DNA of 64,000 nt from Pseudomonas sp. p1(2021b) (GCF_020151015.1 NZ_CP083746.1:3563001-3627000); one strand, 5' to 3'. Counted from the first letter of the stretch, positions 1 through 9,317 are shown. Numbers and translations are program-made. The notes: generated by a model not told the origin, from the sequence alone.

Positions 1-3000
1 GTCATGACCCGCCCCGCCGTTGATGTGCTCGGAGCTGCCGTCGGCGCCGGACATCACGTCGCTACCGGCCGTACCGTTGACATCGATCTGGCCGATGTTC
101 AGCGCCAGCCCCGAACCGTTCAAGGTGACGCCGTAGGAGGCACTGTCGTTGCCGTTGCTGTCGATGGCCACGACATTGAGCGACAGTTCCGACCCCAGGT
201 TCAGCAGATCGGTGATGCTCAAGCCCCCCAGTTGCAGCAACACGTTCGGATCGAGCAGGTTCAGCACGAAGTGGCCGGACGAATCGGCCACCAGCGGCAG
301 TGTCACATCGAACAATGGGCTGATCAGACGCACTTCGAGACCCGCGTTCGGCGCGGTGTCGCCGCTGAAGCCGAAGGTCGGCGGCAGCAGCCCCACGGCC
401 AGGCCGAAGTTACCGACGGTCAACGGCTGGGTGATGCTCGTTCCCACGCCGATGGACGCCACCGGGCTCGGGTTGCCGGCCTGGTCTGTTCCTTGCGCCG
501 AGACCTGGGCATTGAGCAACTGGTCCCATCTGAAGTCGACATCCAGGCCGGTGAGCAAGTCGAGCGAAGCGATACCCGAGTTGTCTGCCGTCAGGGTCAC
601 GCTGGCATTAACGCCACCGACATCGACCTGTACCGTGACCTCGCTGTTCGGCTCGGTGGAAACGGTGAGCAGGTTGCCGACCAGCGACAGTACCGGTGCA
701 GCAGGCGGTACGGTGTCGATGGTGAAGGCTACCGGCGTCGACGACGCCCCGTTGAGCTCGGCCGTGATGGTCGAGGCCCCTTCCGGGAACGGCCCCTGGC
801 CGCCGGGTGGCGTCAGGGTCACGGTGACATTGCCCGCCAGGATGTCGCCTGCGGTAAGGGTATAGTCGATCGAGGCCTCGTAGCCGTTCTGCCCGGCGAA
901 CGTGACGGTGACTACCTGCCCGGCCTGCATGCTCGGGCGCAGGGCCATGTCGACCTGGATACCGTCGCCGATTTCGGCGGCATTGATCCAGGTGTCGGCG
1001 GCCTCTGGCACGCTGAGGGTCGGCGGCGCCAGATCCGGTGCGTTGATCGTGGCTGGGCCGCTGACATTGCCCGCAGCGTCCACGGCAACGCCGGAGAGCA
1101 GCTCACCGGTGATCAGCGGTGGCGCGAACGGCAAGCTGAAGTCGCCATTGCCATCGACGTTCACGGTGATCGGATTGGCAGTATCGCCAGCGATCACGAT
1201 GCGCACCTGGCTGTTGGGCTCGGCGGTACCGGTCAACAACGCACCATCGGCGCTGATGCTCAACAGCGGCGCAGGTGGTGCCACCGCATCGACGGTCGTG
1301 CTGGCCGGGCCACTGGTGTTGCCGGCGGCGTCTTCGGCCACCACGTTGATCACGGTGCCGTCCGGCAGCGACGTGCCAGGCGTGAAACTCCAGTTGCCGC
1401 TGCCATCGGCGGTGGTTTCACCAATCGGGTTGCCATTGCCATCGGTGAGTATCACCGTTGCACCGATTTCGGCGGTGCCGCTGATGACGCTGCCATTGCT
1501 CGGGTTGACCACGGGTGTTGGCGGCGCCACCGCGTCGACGGTGGTGCTGACCGGACCGCTGGTATTGCCGGCCGGGTCCTGGGCCACCGCATTGACCACG
1601 GTGCCGTTGAGCAACGGCGTGGTCGGGGTGAACGTCCAGTTGCCGCTGCCGTCGGCAGTGGCCTCGCCAATCGGGTTGCCGTTGCCATCGGTGAGGACGA
1701 CAGTCGCACCCGCTTCAGCGGTACCCACGATAACGGTGCCATTGGTTGGCTCGATCGAGGGGGCCGACGGTGCCACGGCGTCAATCGTGGTGCTGGCCGG
1801 GCCACTGGTATTGCCAGCCGCATCCTGGGCCACCGCATTGACCACGGTGCCATTGGGCAGCGGCGTGCCTGGCGTGAAGCTCCAGTTGCCGGAACCATCG
1901 GCAGTTACCTGGGCGATTGGGTTGCCGTTGCCGTCGGTGAGGATCACCGTCGCCCCTGCTTCGGCGGTACCGCTGAGTTCCACGCCGTTGCTCGGCTCGA
2001 TGATCGGTGCGTCAGGCGCCACGGCATCGATCGTGACGACGGCCGGAGCACTTTCTCGACCATTGCTGTCGGTGGCAGTGACGTTGACCACGGTGCCATC
2101 CGGCAATGGCGTGGTCGGGGTGAACGTCCAATTGCCGCTGCCATCGGCAGTGGTCTGCCCAATAGGATTGCCGTTGCCATCGGTGAGAGTAATGGTGTTA
2201 CCCGCATCGGCGCTGCCGCTGATCGCGACCCCATTGCTTGGATCCACCTGCGGGATCGAGGGCAGCGAAGTGTCCACGGTGGCAGTGCCCTGTGGGCCGG
2301 TATTACCCGCAGCGTCAGTGGCGGTAGCGTTCACCACGGTGCCGTTTGGCAGCTGCGTTGCCGGAGTGAATGTCCAGTTGCCACTGCCGTCGGCGATCAC
2401 TTCACCAATCGGGTTGCCGTTGCCATCGGTCAAAGTCACGGTGCTGCCAGACTCGGCCGTGCCGTTGATCACAACGCCATTGGTCGGGTTGACCAGCGGT
2501 GCTGCAGGCGCGATGCCATCCACGGTGACGCTGGCTTGTGGGCCAGTATTGCCCGCCGGGTCGGTCGCGGTGGCACTGATCACGGTACCATCAGGCAGCG
2601 GGCTGCTTGGGGTGAACGTCCAGTTGCCGCTGCCATCGGCGTTGGCTTCGCCGATTGGATTGCCATTGCCGTCGGTCAGGGTCACGGTGCTGCCCGGCTC
2701 GGCAGTGCCAGTGATGAGGCTGCCATTGCTCGGGTTGACTACCGGTGCCGCAGGCGCAACCGAATCGACCGTCATGGAAGTCGGCAAACTGCTGTTGCCG
2801 GCCAGGTCCTGAGCCACGGCATTGACCACGGTGCCGTTGGGCAGCGGAGTGCCTGGGGTGAACGACCAGTTGCCACTGCCATCGGCAGTGGTCTGGCCGA
2901 TCGGGTTGCCGTTACCGTCAGTGAGGAGGATGGTCGCACCGGCTTCGGCGGTACCGGTGATGTCCACGCCGTTGCTCGGCTCGATGACCGGAGCATCGGG

Positions 3001-6000
3001 CGCCACGCCGTCCACGGTGATGATGGCCGGGGCGCTGTCGATGTTGGCAGGATTACGCGCCACCACATTGATGACAGTGCCATCGGGCAGCGGTATGCCT
3101 GGGGTGAACGACCAATTGCCACTGCCATCGGCGGTGACCTGGCCGATCGGGTTGCCAGTGCCGTCGGTGATGATGATGGTGTTGCCCGCATCGGCAGTGC
3201 CGCTGATCACCGAGCCATTGCTCGGGTCGACCTGCGGGATCGACGGCAGCGAACTGTCCACGGTGGCGGTGCCTTGAGGGCTGATGTTGCCAGCCGCATC
3301 GGTGGCCGTGGCATTCACCACGGTGCCGTTTGGCAACTGCGTGGCCGGAGTGAATGTCCAGTTGCCACTGCCATCAGCGGTCACTTCGCCAACCGGGTTG
3401 CCGTCGCCATCGGTCAAGGTCACGGTGCTGCCAGGCTCGGCGGTGCCGTTGATCACGTTGCCGTTGGTTGGGTTGATCACAGGTGCCGCAGGCGCGATGC
3501 CATCGACCGTGGTGCTGGCTTGCGGGCCGGTATTGCCCGACGGGTCGGTGGCGGTGGCATTGACCACGGTGCCGTCAGGCAGCGCGACGCCTGGCGTGAA
3601 CGACCAATTGCCGCTGCCATCGGCGGTGGCCTCGCCAATCGGGTTGCCATTGCCGTCGCTCAGGGTCACGGTGCTGCCAGGCTCGGCGGTGCCGCTGATG
3701 GTGCTGCCATTGCTCGGGTTGACCACTGGCGCTGCCGGTGCCACGGCATCGATCGTGACAGTTGTTGGCAGGCTGGTATTGCCGGCCTCGTCCAACGCCA
3801 CCGCTTCGACCACAGCACCATCGGGCAATGGAGTGCCCGGGGTGAACGACCAATTGCCACTGCCGTCGGCGATCGCCTGACCGATCGCGTCACCGTTGCC
3901 ATCCAAGAGCAGTACGGTGGCGCCAGGTTCGGCGGTACCGCTGAGCTCTACACCATTGCTCGGCTCGATGACCGGCGCGTCGGGCGCCACGGCGTCCACG
4001 ATGATGCTGGCCGGGGCACTGTCGATATTGTTGCCCGGATTGCGCGCCACGACATTGACGACCGTGCCATCGGGCAGCGCCGCGCTCGGGGTAAACGTCC
4101 AGTTGCCGCTGCCGTCGGCGGTGGTCTGGCCGATCGGGTTACCGCTACCGTCGGTGATGATAATCACGCTACCTGCATCGGCCGTACCACTGATCATCGC
4201 GCCATTGCTGGCGTCGACCTGCGGAACGTTCGGCACCGAGGTATCCACGGTGGTGCTGCCCGGGCCGCTGACGTTGCCGGCAGCATCGGTGGCCGTGGCA
4301 TTGATCACGGTACCGTTGGGCAGCGGTGTAGCCGGGGTGAAGCTCCAGTTGCCGGTGCCGTCGGCGGTAACCTGACCGATCGGGCTGCCATTGCCATCGG
4401 TCAGGGTGATGGTGCTGTTCGGTTCCGCGGTACCGCTGACCAGGACGCCATTGGTCGGGCTGACCACAGGCGCCGCAGGCGCGACCGAGTCCACCGTGGT
4501 GGAACCTTGCGGGCTGGTGTTGCCCGTCGGGTCGGTGGCCGTGGCGTTGACCACGGTGCCGTTGGGCAACGGGCTGCTCGGGGTGAACGACCAGTTGCCA
4601 CTGCCATCGGCGGTGGTCTGGCCAATCGGGTTGCCGTTGCCATCGGTCAGGGTCACGGTGCTGCCCGGCTCGGCAGTACCGCTCAAGGTATCGCCCTGGC
4701 TCGGCGCGATAACCGGTGCGTCAGGCGCCACGCTGTCCACGGTGACCGAGGTTGGGACGCTGCTGTTGCCGGCCGGATCCTGGGCCACGGCATTGACCAC
4801 GGTGCCGTTGGGCAGCGGAGTGCCTGGGGTGAACGACCAGTTGCCACTGCCATCGGCAGTGGTCTGGCCGATCGGATTGCCGTTACCGTCAGTGAGGAGG
4901 ATGGTCGCACCGGCTTCGGCGGTACCGGTGATGTCCACGCCGTTGCTCGGCTCGATGACCGGAGCATCAGGCGCCACGCCGTCCACGGTGATGATGGCCG
5001 GGGCGCTGTCGATATTGGCAGGATTACGCGCCACCACATTGATGACAGTGCCATCGGGCAGCGGAGTGCCCGGCGTGAATGACCAATTGCCACTGCCATC
5101 GGCGGTGACTTGGCCGATCGGGTTGCCGTTGCCGTCGGTGATGATGATGGTGTTGCCCGCATCGGCGGTACCACTGATCACCGAACCATTGCTAGGGTCG
5201 ACCTGCGGGATCGACGGCAGCGAACTGTCCACGGTAGTCGTGCCTTGCGGGCCGGTGTTGCCGGCCGCATCGGTGGCCGTGGCATTCACCACGGTGCCGT
5301 TTGGCAACTGCGTGGCCGGAGTGAATGTCCAGTTGCCACTGCCATCAGCGGTCACTTCACCAACCGGGTTGCCGTCGCCATCGGTCAAGGTCACGGTGCT
5401 GCCAGGCTCGGCGGTGCCGTTGATCACGTTGCCGTTGGTTGGGTTGATCACAGGTGCCGCAGGCGCGATGCCATCGACTGTGGTGCTGGCTTGCGGGCCG
5501 GTGTTGCCCGACGGATCTGTGGCGGTGGCATTGACCACGGTGCCGTCAGGCAGTGCAGTGGCTGGAGTGAACGACCAGTTGCCGCTGCCGTCGGCAGTGG
5601 CCTGGCCGATCGGGTTGCCGTTGCCATCGGTCAAAGTCACCGTGCTGCCCGGCTCGGCGGTGCCGCTCAGGGTGGCGCCGTTGCTTGGGTTGAGGACGGG
5701 TGCGCTTGGGGCCACTGCGTCGACCGTGACACTGGCCGGCGCGCTGGTGTTGCCGGTCGGGTCGGTGGCCGTGGCGTTGACCACGGTGCCGTTGGGCAGC
5801 GGGCTGCTCGGAGTGAACGACCAGTTGCCACTGCCATCGGCGGTGGCCTGGCCAATCGGGTTGCCGCCACCATCGGTCAAGGTCACCGTGCTGCCCGGCT
5901 CGGCGGTGCCGCTGATGGTCGTGCCATTGCTCGGGTTGACCACCGGTGCGGCAGGTGCGCTGGAGTCGATGGTGACCGTGGCTGCAGGGCTGGTATTGCC

Positions 6001-8187
6001 TGCAGCGTCCTGGGTCACCACATTGACAGCCGTACCGTTGGGCAGTGGTGAGCTTGGGGTATAGGTCCAGTTGCCACTGCCGTCGGCGGTGGTTTCGCCG
6101 ATGGGGTTGCCGTTGCCGTCGGTGAGGATCACCTTGGCGCCCGGTTCAGCGGTGCCAGTGAGCGTAGAGCCATTGCTCAGGTTCACGGTTGGCGTGGCCG
6201 GTGCGATGCCATCGACCGTGGTGCTGGCTTGCGGGCCGGTGTTGCCCGACGGATCGGTGGCGGTGGCATTGACCACGGTGCCGTCAGGCAGTGCAGTGGC
6301 TGGAGTGAACGACCAGTTGCCGCTGCCGTCGGCAGTGGCCTGGCCGATCGGGTTGCCGTTGCCATCGGTCAAAGTCACCGTGCTGCCCGGCTCGGCGGTG
6401 CCGCTCAGGGTGGCGCCATTGCTTGGGTTGAGGACGGGTGCGCTTGGGGCCACTGCGTCGACCGTGACACTGGCCGGCGCGCTGGTGTTGCCGGTCGGGT
6501 CGGTGGCCGTGGCGTTGACCACGGTGCCGTTGGGCAGCGGGCTGCTCGGAGTGAACGACCAGTTGCCACTGCCATCGGCGGTGGCCTGGCCAATCGGGTT
6601 GCCGCCACCATCGGTCAAGGTCACCGTGCTGCCCGGCTCGGCGGTGCCACTGATGGTCGTGCCATTGCTCGGGTTGACCACCGGTGCGGCAGGTGCGCTG
6701 GAGTCGATGGTGACCGTGGCTGCAGGGCTGGTATTGCCTGCAGCGTCCTGGGTCACCACATTGACAGCCGTACCGTTGGGCAGTGGTGAGCTTGGGGTAT
6801 AGGTCCAGTTGCCACTGCCGTCGGCGGTGGTTTCGCCGATGGGGTTGCCGTTGCCGTCGGTGAGGATCACCTTGGCGCCCGGTTCAGCGGTGCCAGTGAG
6901 CGTAGAGCCATTGCTCAGGTTCACGGTTGGCGTGGCCGGTGCGATGCCATCGACGGTAACACTGCCCTGCCCGCTGGTATTACCGGCGGGATCCTTGGTC
7001 ACGACATTCACCACGGTGCCGTCCGGCAGTGGAGTGCTTGGCGTATAGGTCCAGTTGCCACTGCCATCGGTGGTGGTCTCCCCGATGGGGTTGCCGTTGC
7101 CATCGGTAATCACCACGGTGCTGCCTGGTTCGGCGGTACCGCTGATGGTGCTGCCATTGCTCGGGTTGACGACCGGCGCTGCTGGAGCCACCGCGTCGAC
7201 GGTCGTGGTGCCCTGCCCGCTGGTATTTCCGGCAGGGTCAGTGGCTACGACATTGATGACGGTACCGTCGGGCAATGGTGTAGCCGGCGTGAAAGTCCAG
7301 TTGCCATCGGCATCGGCAGTGACCTGGCCGATCGGGTTGCCGTTGCCATCGGTCAAGGTCACGGTGCTACCCGGCTCGGCGGTGCCGCTGATGGTCGTGC
7401 CATTGCTCGGGTTGACCACCGGTGCGTCGGGGGCGACGGCATCGACGGTGACCGTTGCGACAGGGCTGGTGTTTCCGGCGGCATCCTGGACGACTACGTT
7501 GACCACCGTACCGTCCGGCAGTGGTGTGTCAGGCTTGAAAGTCCAGTTGCCGTTGGCATCGGCGGTGGTCTGGCCGATGGGGTTACCGTTGCTGTCAGTG
7601 AGAATCACCTTGGCGCCCGGTTCAGCGGTGCCGCTGAAGCTCGTGCCATTGCTTGGGTTGATCGTCGCAACACCTGGGGCAACGGTATCCGGGGTACTGT
7701 CACTGCCGCCACCACCACCGCCACCGCCACCGCTGTTATCGGCAATGGCGATCCCGCCACCGACGATCGCCACTCCAGCGAGCAGCGCCGCGCCGGTGCT
7801 CATCCCAGCGATGCCAGAAGCTGCCGTCAGGGACTCAAAACCGGCAAGGCTTTCCTGGGGGGTGTAGGTGGCCGCTACCACCCCGTCAGTCTCTGCAGCG
7901 GCAAGGTCGACCGCCACCAGCTTGTCGTCCTCACCGATCAGGAACAGTTCGCTAGGCGCCTGGCCTTCTGCGTAGAAGTTGGCGATCCGCACGGTTTCGC
8001 CATTTTTAAGGTGAACGAGAAGGTCAGAGCCTTGACGAGAATATTCGGCGACCGCATCCGGTGACAGACCGAGTGCAACGTGACTGCTCTGGGTGAGGGC
8101 GAGATGGCCGTCCACCGTTATTGCCGGAGCATCGGCAAGGGTGTGTGAGGGTTGGGTGGAAGCAATTACTTTCGCTTGAATCGACAT
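1..8187 (-). CDS. Giant BapA/LapF-type repetitive surface adhesin (partial, 3' end beyond the left edge)
   Basis: Open minus-strand frame of 2,729 codons from ATG at 8187 to the window edge; AAGGAG lies just upstream of the start. Residues 1 to about 125 have no signal peptide and resemble the BapA-prefix domain of large type I-secreted adhesins. A hydrophobic Gly/Ala-rich segment (about 125-150) and a run of nine Gly (about 152-160) follow. Then come about 26 Ig-like repeats of 82-83 residues, each with the pattern PSNGT..SGTAEPG..V.LTD.NGNPIGQ, GNW.F.P..PLPDGT and D.AGNTS. From about 1250 downward the sequence changes to a non-repeated C-terminal region; the last residues before the edge (GSDVMSGADGSSEHINGGAG) look RTX-like, so only a short secretion domain is probably missing. 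Family role: cell-cell and surface adhesion in biofilms, exported by a type I system not seen here. LapF or BapA orthology is an inference; the N-terminus is not LapA-like. Confidence 0.9.
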   Translation of the reverse strand, partial: MSIQAKVIASTQPSHTLADAPAITVDGHLALTQSSHVALGLSPDAVAEYSRQGSDLLVHLKNGETVRIANFYAEGQAPSELFLIGEDDKLVAVDLAAAETDGVVAATYTPQESLAGFESLTAASGIAGMSTGAALLAGVAIVGGGIAIADNSGGGGGGGGGSDSTPDTVAPGVATINPSNGTSFSGTAEPGAKVILTDSNGNPIGQTTADANGNWTFKPDTPLPDGTVVNVVVQDAAGNTSPVATVTVDAVAPDAPVVNPSNGTTISGTAEPGSTVTLTDGNGNPIGQVTADADGNWTFTPATPLPDGTVINVVATDPAGNTSGQGTTTVDAVAPAAPVVNPSNGSTISGTAEPGSTVVITDGNGNPIGETTTDGSGNWTYTPSTPLPDGTVVNVVTKDPAGNTSGQGSVTVDGIAPATPTVNLSNGSTLTGTAEPGAKVILTDGNGNPIGETTADGSGNWTYTPSSPLPNGTAVNVVTQDAAGNTSPAATVTIDSSAPAAPVVNPSNGTTISGTAEPGSTVTLTDGGGNPIGQATADGSGNWSFTPSSPLPNGTVVNATATDPTGNTSAPASVTVDAVAPSAPVLNPSNGATLSGTAEPGSTVTLTDGNGNPIGQATADGSGNWSFTPATALPDGTVVNATATDPSGNTGPQASTTVDGIAPATPTVNLSNGSTLTGTAEPGAKVILTDGNGNPIGETTADGSGNWTYTPSSPLPNGTAVNVVTQDAAGNTSPAATVTIDSSAPAAPVVNPSNGTTISGTAEPGSTVTLTDGGGNPIGQATADGSGNWSFTPSSPLPNGTVVNATATDPTGNTSAPASVTVDAVAPSAPVLNPSNGATLSGTAEPGSTVTLTDGNGNPIGQATADGSGNWSFTPATALPDGTVVNATATDPSGNTGPQASTTVDGIAPAAPVINPTNGNVINGTAEPGSTVTLTDGDGNPVGEVTADGSGNWTFTPATQLPNGTVVNATATDAAGNTGPQGTTTVDSSLPSIPQVDPSNGSVISGTADAGNTIIITDGNGNPIGQVTADGSGNWSFTPGTPLPDGTVINVVARNPANIDSAPAIITVDGVAPDAPVIEPSNGVDITGTAEAGATILLTDGNGNPIGQTTADGSGNWSFTPGTPLPNGTVVNAVAQDPAGNSSVPTSVTVDSVAPDAPVIAPSQGDTLSGTAEPGSTVTLTDGNGNPIGQTTADGSGNWSFTPSSPLPNGTVVNATATDPTGNTSPQGSTTVDSVAPAAPVVSPTNGVLVSGTAEPNSTITLTDGNGSPIGQVTADGTGNWSFTPATPLPNGTVINATATDAAGNVSGPGSTTVDTSVPNVPQVDASNGAMISGTADAGSVIIITDGSGNPIGQTTADGSGNWTFTPSAALPDGTVVNVVARNPGNNIDSAPASIIVDAVAPDAPVIEPSNGVELSGTAEPGATVLLLDGNGDAIGQAIADGSGNWSFTPGTPLPDGAVVEAVALDEAGNTSLPTTVTIDAVAPAAPVVNPSNGSTISGTAEPGSTVTLSDGNGNPIGEATADGSGNWSFTPGVALPDGTVVNATATDPSGNTGPQASTTVDGIAPAAPVINPTNGNVINGTAEPGSTVTLTDGDGNPVGEVTADGSGNWTFTPATQLPNGTVVNATATDAAGNISPQGTATVDSSLPSIPQVDPSNGSVISGTADAGNTIIITDGTGNPIGQVTADGSGNWSFTPGIPLPDGTVINVVARNPANIDSAPAIITVDGVAPDAPVIEPSNGVDITGTAEAGATILLTDGNGNPIGQTTADGSGNWSFTPGTPLPNGTVVNAVAQDLAGNSSLPTSMTVDSVAPAAPVVNPSNGSLITGTAEPGSTVTLTDGNGNPIGEANADGSGNWTFTPSSPLPDGTVISATATDPAGNTGPQASVTVDGIAPAAPLVNPTNGVVINGTAESGSTVTLTDGNGNPIGEVIADGSGNWTFTPATQLPNGTVVNATATDAAGNTGPQGTATVDTSLPSIPQVDPSNGVAISGSADAGNTITLTDGNGNPIGQTTADGSGNWTFTPTTPLPDGTVVNVTATDSNGRESAPAVVTIDAVAPDAPIIEPSNGVELSGTAEAGATVILTDGNGNPIAQVTADGSGNWSFTPGTPLPNGTVVNAVAQDAAGNTSGPASTTIDAVAPSAPSIEPTNGTVIVGTAEAGATVVLTDGNGNPIGEATADGSGNWTFTPTTPLLNGTVVNAVAQDPAGNTSGPVSTTVDAVAPPTPVVNPSNGSVISGTAEIGATVILTDGNGNPIGETTADGSGNWSFTPGTSLPDGTVINVVAEDAAGNTSGPASTTVDAVAPPAPLLSISADGALLTGTAEPNSQVRIVIAGDTANPITVNVDGNGDFSLPFAPPLITGELLSGVAVDAAGNVSGPATINAPDLAPPTLSVPEAADTWINAAEIGDGIQVDMALRPSMQAGQVVTVTFAGQNGYEASIDYTLTAGDILAGNVTVTLTPPGGQGPFPEGASTITAELNGASSTPVAFTIDTVPPAAPVLSLVGNLLTVSTEPNSEVTVQVDVGGVNASVTLTADNSGIASLDLLTGLDVDFRWDQLLNAQVSAQGTDQAGNPSPVASIGVGTSITQPLTVGNFGLAVGLLPPTFGFSGDTAPNAGLEVRLISPLFDVTLPLVADSSGHFVLNLLDPNVLLQLGGLSITDLLNLGSELSLNVVAIDSNGNDSASYGVTLNGSGLALNIGQIDVNGTAGSDVMSGADGSSEHINGGAGHD
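2815..5551. repeat. Dispersed duplication of about 765 bp within the adhesin gene (2815-3580 and 4786-5551)
   Basis: The two segments are almost identical at an offset of 1,971 bp. They include the divergent units with an NPANIDSAPA-like sequence instead of the usual DPAGNTSGPA. Sequence outside both ends diverges. This suggests gene conversion or a longer duplication followed by divergence in between. Confidence 0.8.
5464..6939. repeat. 738-bp tandem duplication (three Ig units) inside the adhesin gene
   Basis: 5464-6201 and 6202-6939 are nearly identical, with only scattered single-base differences (for example near 5480, 5518 and 5690). The sequences flanking the unit differ. 738 bp is exactly three 246-bp repeats, so the frame is preserved. 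This looks like a recent in-frame expansion. Confidence 0.9.
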
Positions 8188-8552
8188 TCAAACTTCTCCT
8201 TGTATTGACGCGACTTGGCAAGGGCCAATCGGCATCCATTGCGAACCTTCAAGCGGTAGAGCCGTAGCGGGAATGAGCCTGCACCCTGTGCCCGTTGCGG
8301 AAAATCCTCTGACGTACCGGTATATCCGGGCAGGCAAGAAACAGCCGGCAAACGGACACGGTCACGCCCCGCGTTGAAACGTTCAAACAGTCGCTCTATA
8401 TAAAAACCGGATCACACAACAGGTCACGCTTTGCCATCAAAAGCCTGGTAAGCATGGACCCGAACGCCAAGCAACCAGAGCGAGATCAATGCTCGCCAAA
8501 CCCAACAATATTCAAACGTCCCATTCACCTCCTGCACGAACCGGGTGTAATC

Positions 8553-8588
8553 GGTTATATATAGGATTAACCTTTTCTATATACAACC
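8553..8588. repeat. Near-perfect AT-rich inverted repeat in the adhesin upstream region
   Basis: GGTTATATATAG (8553-8564) and CTATATACAACC (8577-8588) are complementary at 11 of 12 positions around a 12-nt spacer. A shorter GGTTA...TAACC pairing is nested inside. There is no U-tract, so an operator or cruciform is more likely than a terminator. The protein that might bind is unknown. Confidence 0.5.
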
Positions 8589-8953
8589 TTCTTCCACTGC
8601 AAACTTCGATACCCATAAGAAAGAGCAAACAGGGCAAAACGTCAAGGCGCAAGTAGAAAAACCTTACAACTCGGGAAGTAGGTCTCGAACGCCTTGAAAC
8701 CCGCAGGCGGCACAGGCATACCCGGCACGAGAAAACGACTCTCGATTGGTGTTAGTCGGAAGGGCATAGCTAACTTTTGAACTATCCCAGAAGACGAATA
8801 GTTATGACGCCACCCCATGAACTAGAACGTATTGAGACGTCACCGGCATTGTTCGCGGCCAGCGCGACGTATATTCAACACCGACTTGCCAGCACCTAAG
8901 AAAAAGTGATATCCCACTAATACGCAGGACGGAGGTTAAGGTTTAACTTGAAT

Positions 8954-8977
8954 AAACCCCATAAATACAGAGGGTTT
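8954..8977 (-). terminator. Possible weak terminator after tRNA-Arg(CCT)
   Basis: On the minus strand AAACCC (complement of 8972-8977) pairs with GGGTTT (complement of 8954-8959), followed by ATT. The stem is short and AT-rich. It lies about 90 bp downstream of the tRNA. Confidence 0.3.
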
Positions 8978-9066
8978 TGCGGTAGGCTTAATCTGTCCGT
9001 ATAAGGCGGCGACGTGAAAACGGACAATGGAACAGGGATTGATAAGACGTGATACATGGAAGAAGA

Positions 9067-9141
9067 TGGCGTCCCCGGCAGGAATCGAACCTGCACCAAG
9101 GCCTTAGGAGGGCCCCGTTCTATCCATTAAACTACGAGGAC
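9067..9141 (-). tRNA. tRNA-Arg (anticodon CCT)
   Basis: A complete cloverleaf of 75 nt with encoded CCA. The acceptor stem GTCCTCG pairs with CGGGGAC, the anticodon loop is CTCCTAA and the T-arm contains GGTTCGATTCC. It decodes the rare Arg codon AGG. Single tRNA genes like this are common integration sites for mobile elements, but no attachment-site repeat was found beside it. Confidence 0.95.
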
Positions 9142-9317
9142 GGATAGTGCGACTCCCTGTGAACATGGCATGCCTGGGAGCTTTGATGTGGCGTCCCGCG
9201 GGCAAGGCTGCATGCGAGACGGCGAGCATCTTAACCAGCGACCGACCGTTTGTCATGCCTCAATCCATGTTTTACCTGTAATCCTTTTCGGCATTTCCCG
9301 GGCTCATCGCGGCACCG

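Larger units (their letters stand above)
1250..7700 (-). repeat. About 26 tandem 246-bp repeats encoding Ig-like domains
   Basis: The codons for PSNG recur at a fixed step of 246 bp (7648, 7401, 7155, 6909, 6663, 6417, 6171, 5925, 5679, 5433, 5187, 4941 and so on down to 1494). One step, between 4203 and 3954, is 249 bp. Every step is a multiple of three, so the reading frame is kept. Units are similar but not identical, except in the recent duplications listed separately. Confidence 0.95.
8188..9066. other. Long AT-richer intergenic spacer upstream of the adhesin gene
   Basis: About 880 bp without a convincing coding frame on either strand, visibly richer in A/T than the genes around it. 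It must contain the adhesin promoter (minus strand). A TATATA-rich stretch near 8396-8404 could be a -10 region but no clear -35 partner is seen. It also holds the inverted repeat at 8553-8588 and a possible weak terminator for the tRNA-Arg. Confidence 0.6.

Noticed and set aside
4..5082. A 1,692-codon open frame on the plus strand (and further long plus-strand frames at 902-2812, 4391-6064 and 6071-7867)
   Set aside because: These are antisense to the adhesin. The 246-bp repeats lack stops in these frames, so the openness is simply copied 26 times. The translations are low-complexity and match no family, whereas the minus frame gives clear Ig-like domains.
1250..7700. A CRISPR array or minisatellite, suggested by the regular repeats
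   Set aside because: The step is 246 bp, units are coding throughout and there are no short direct repeats with unique spacers.
1..8187. LapA itself as the identity of the adhesin
   Set aside because: The N-terminus lacks the LapA-type retention module start and instead resembles the BapA/LapF prefix.
8917..9099. A 60-codon minus-strand frame partly covering the tRNA-Arg(CCT)
   Set aside because: It begins inside the tRNA gene, has no ribosome site and no recognisable sequence.
9067..9141. The tRNA-Arg(CCT) as an attachment site of an integrated island
   Set aside because: No direct repeat of the tRNA 3' end and no integrase gene were seen in the window.
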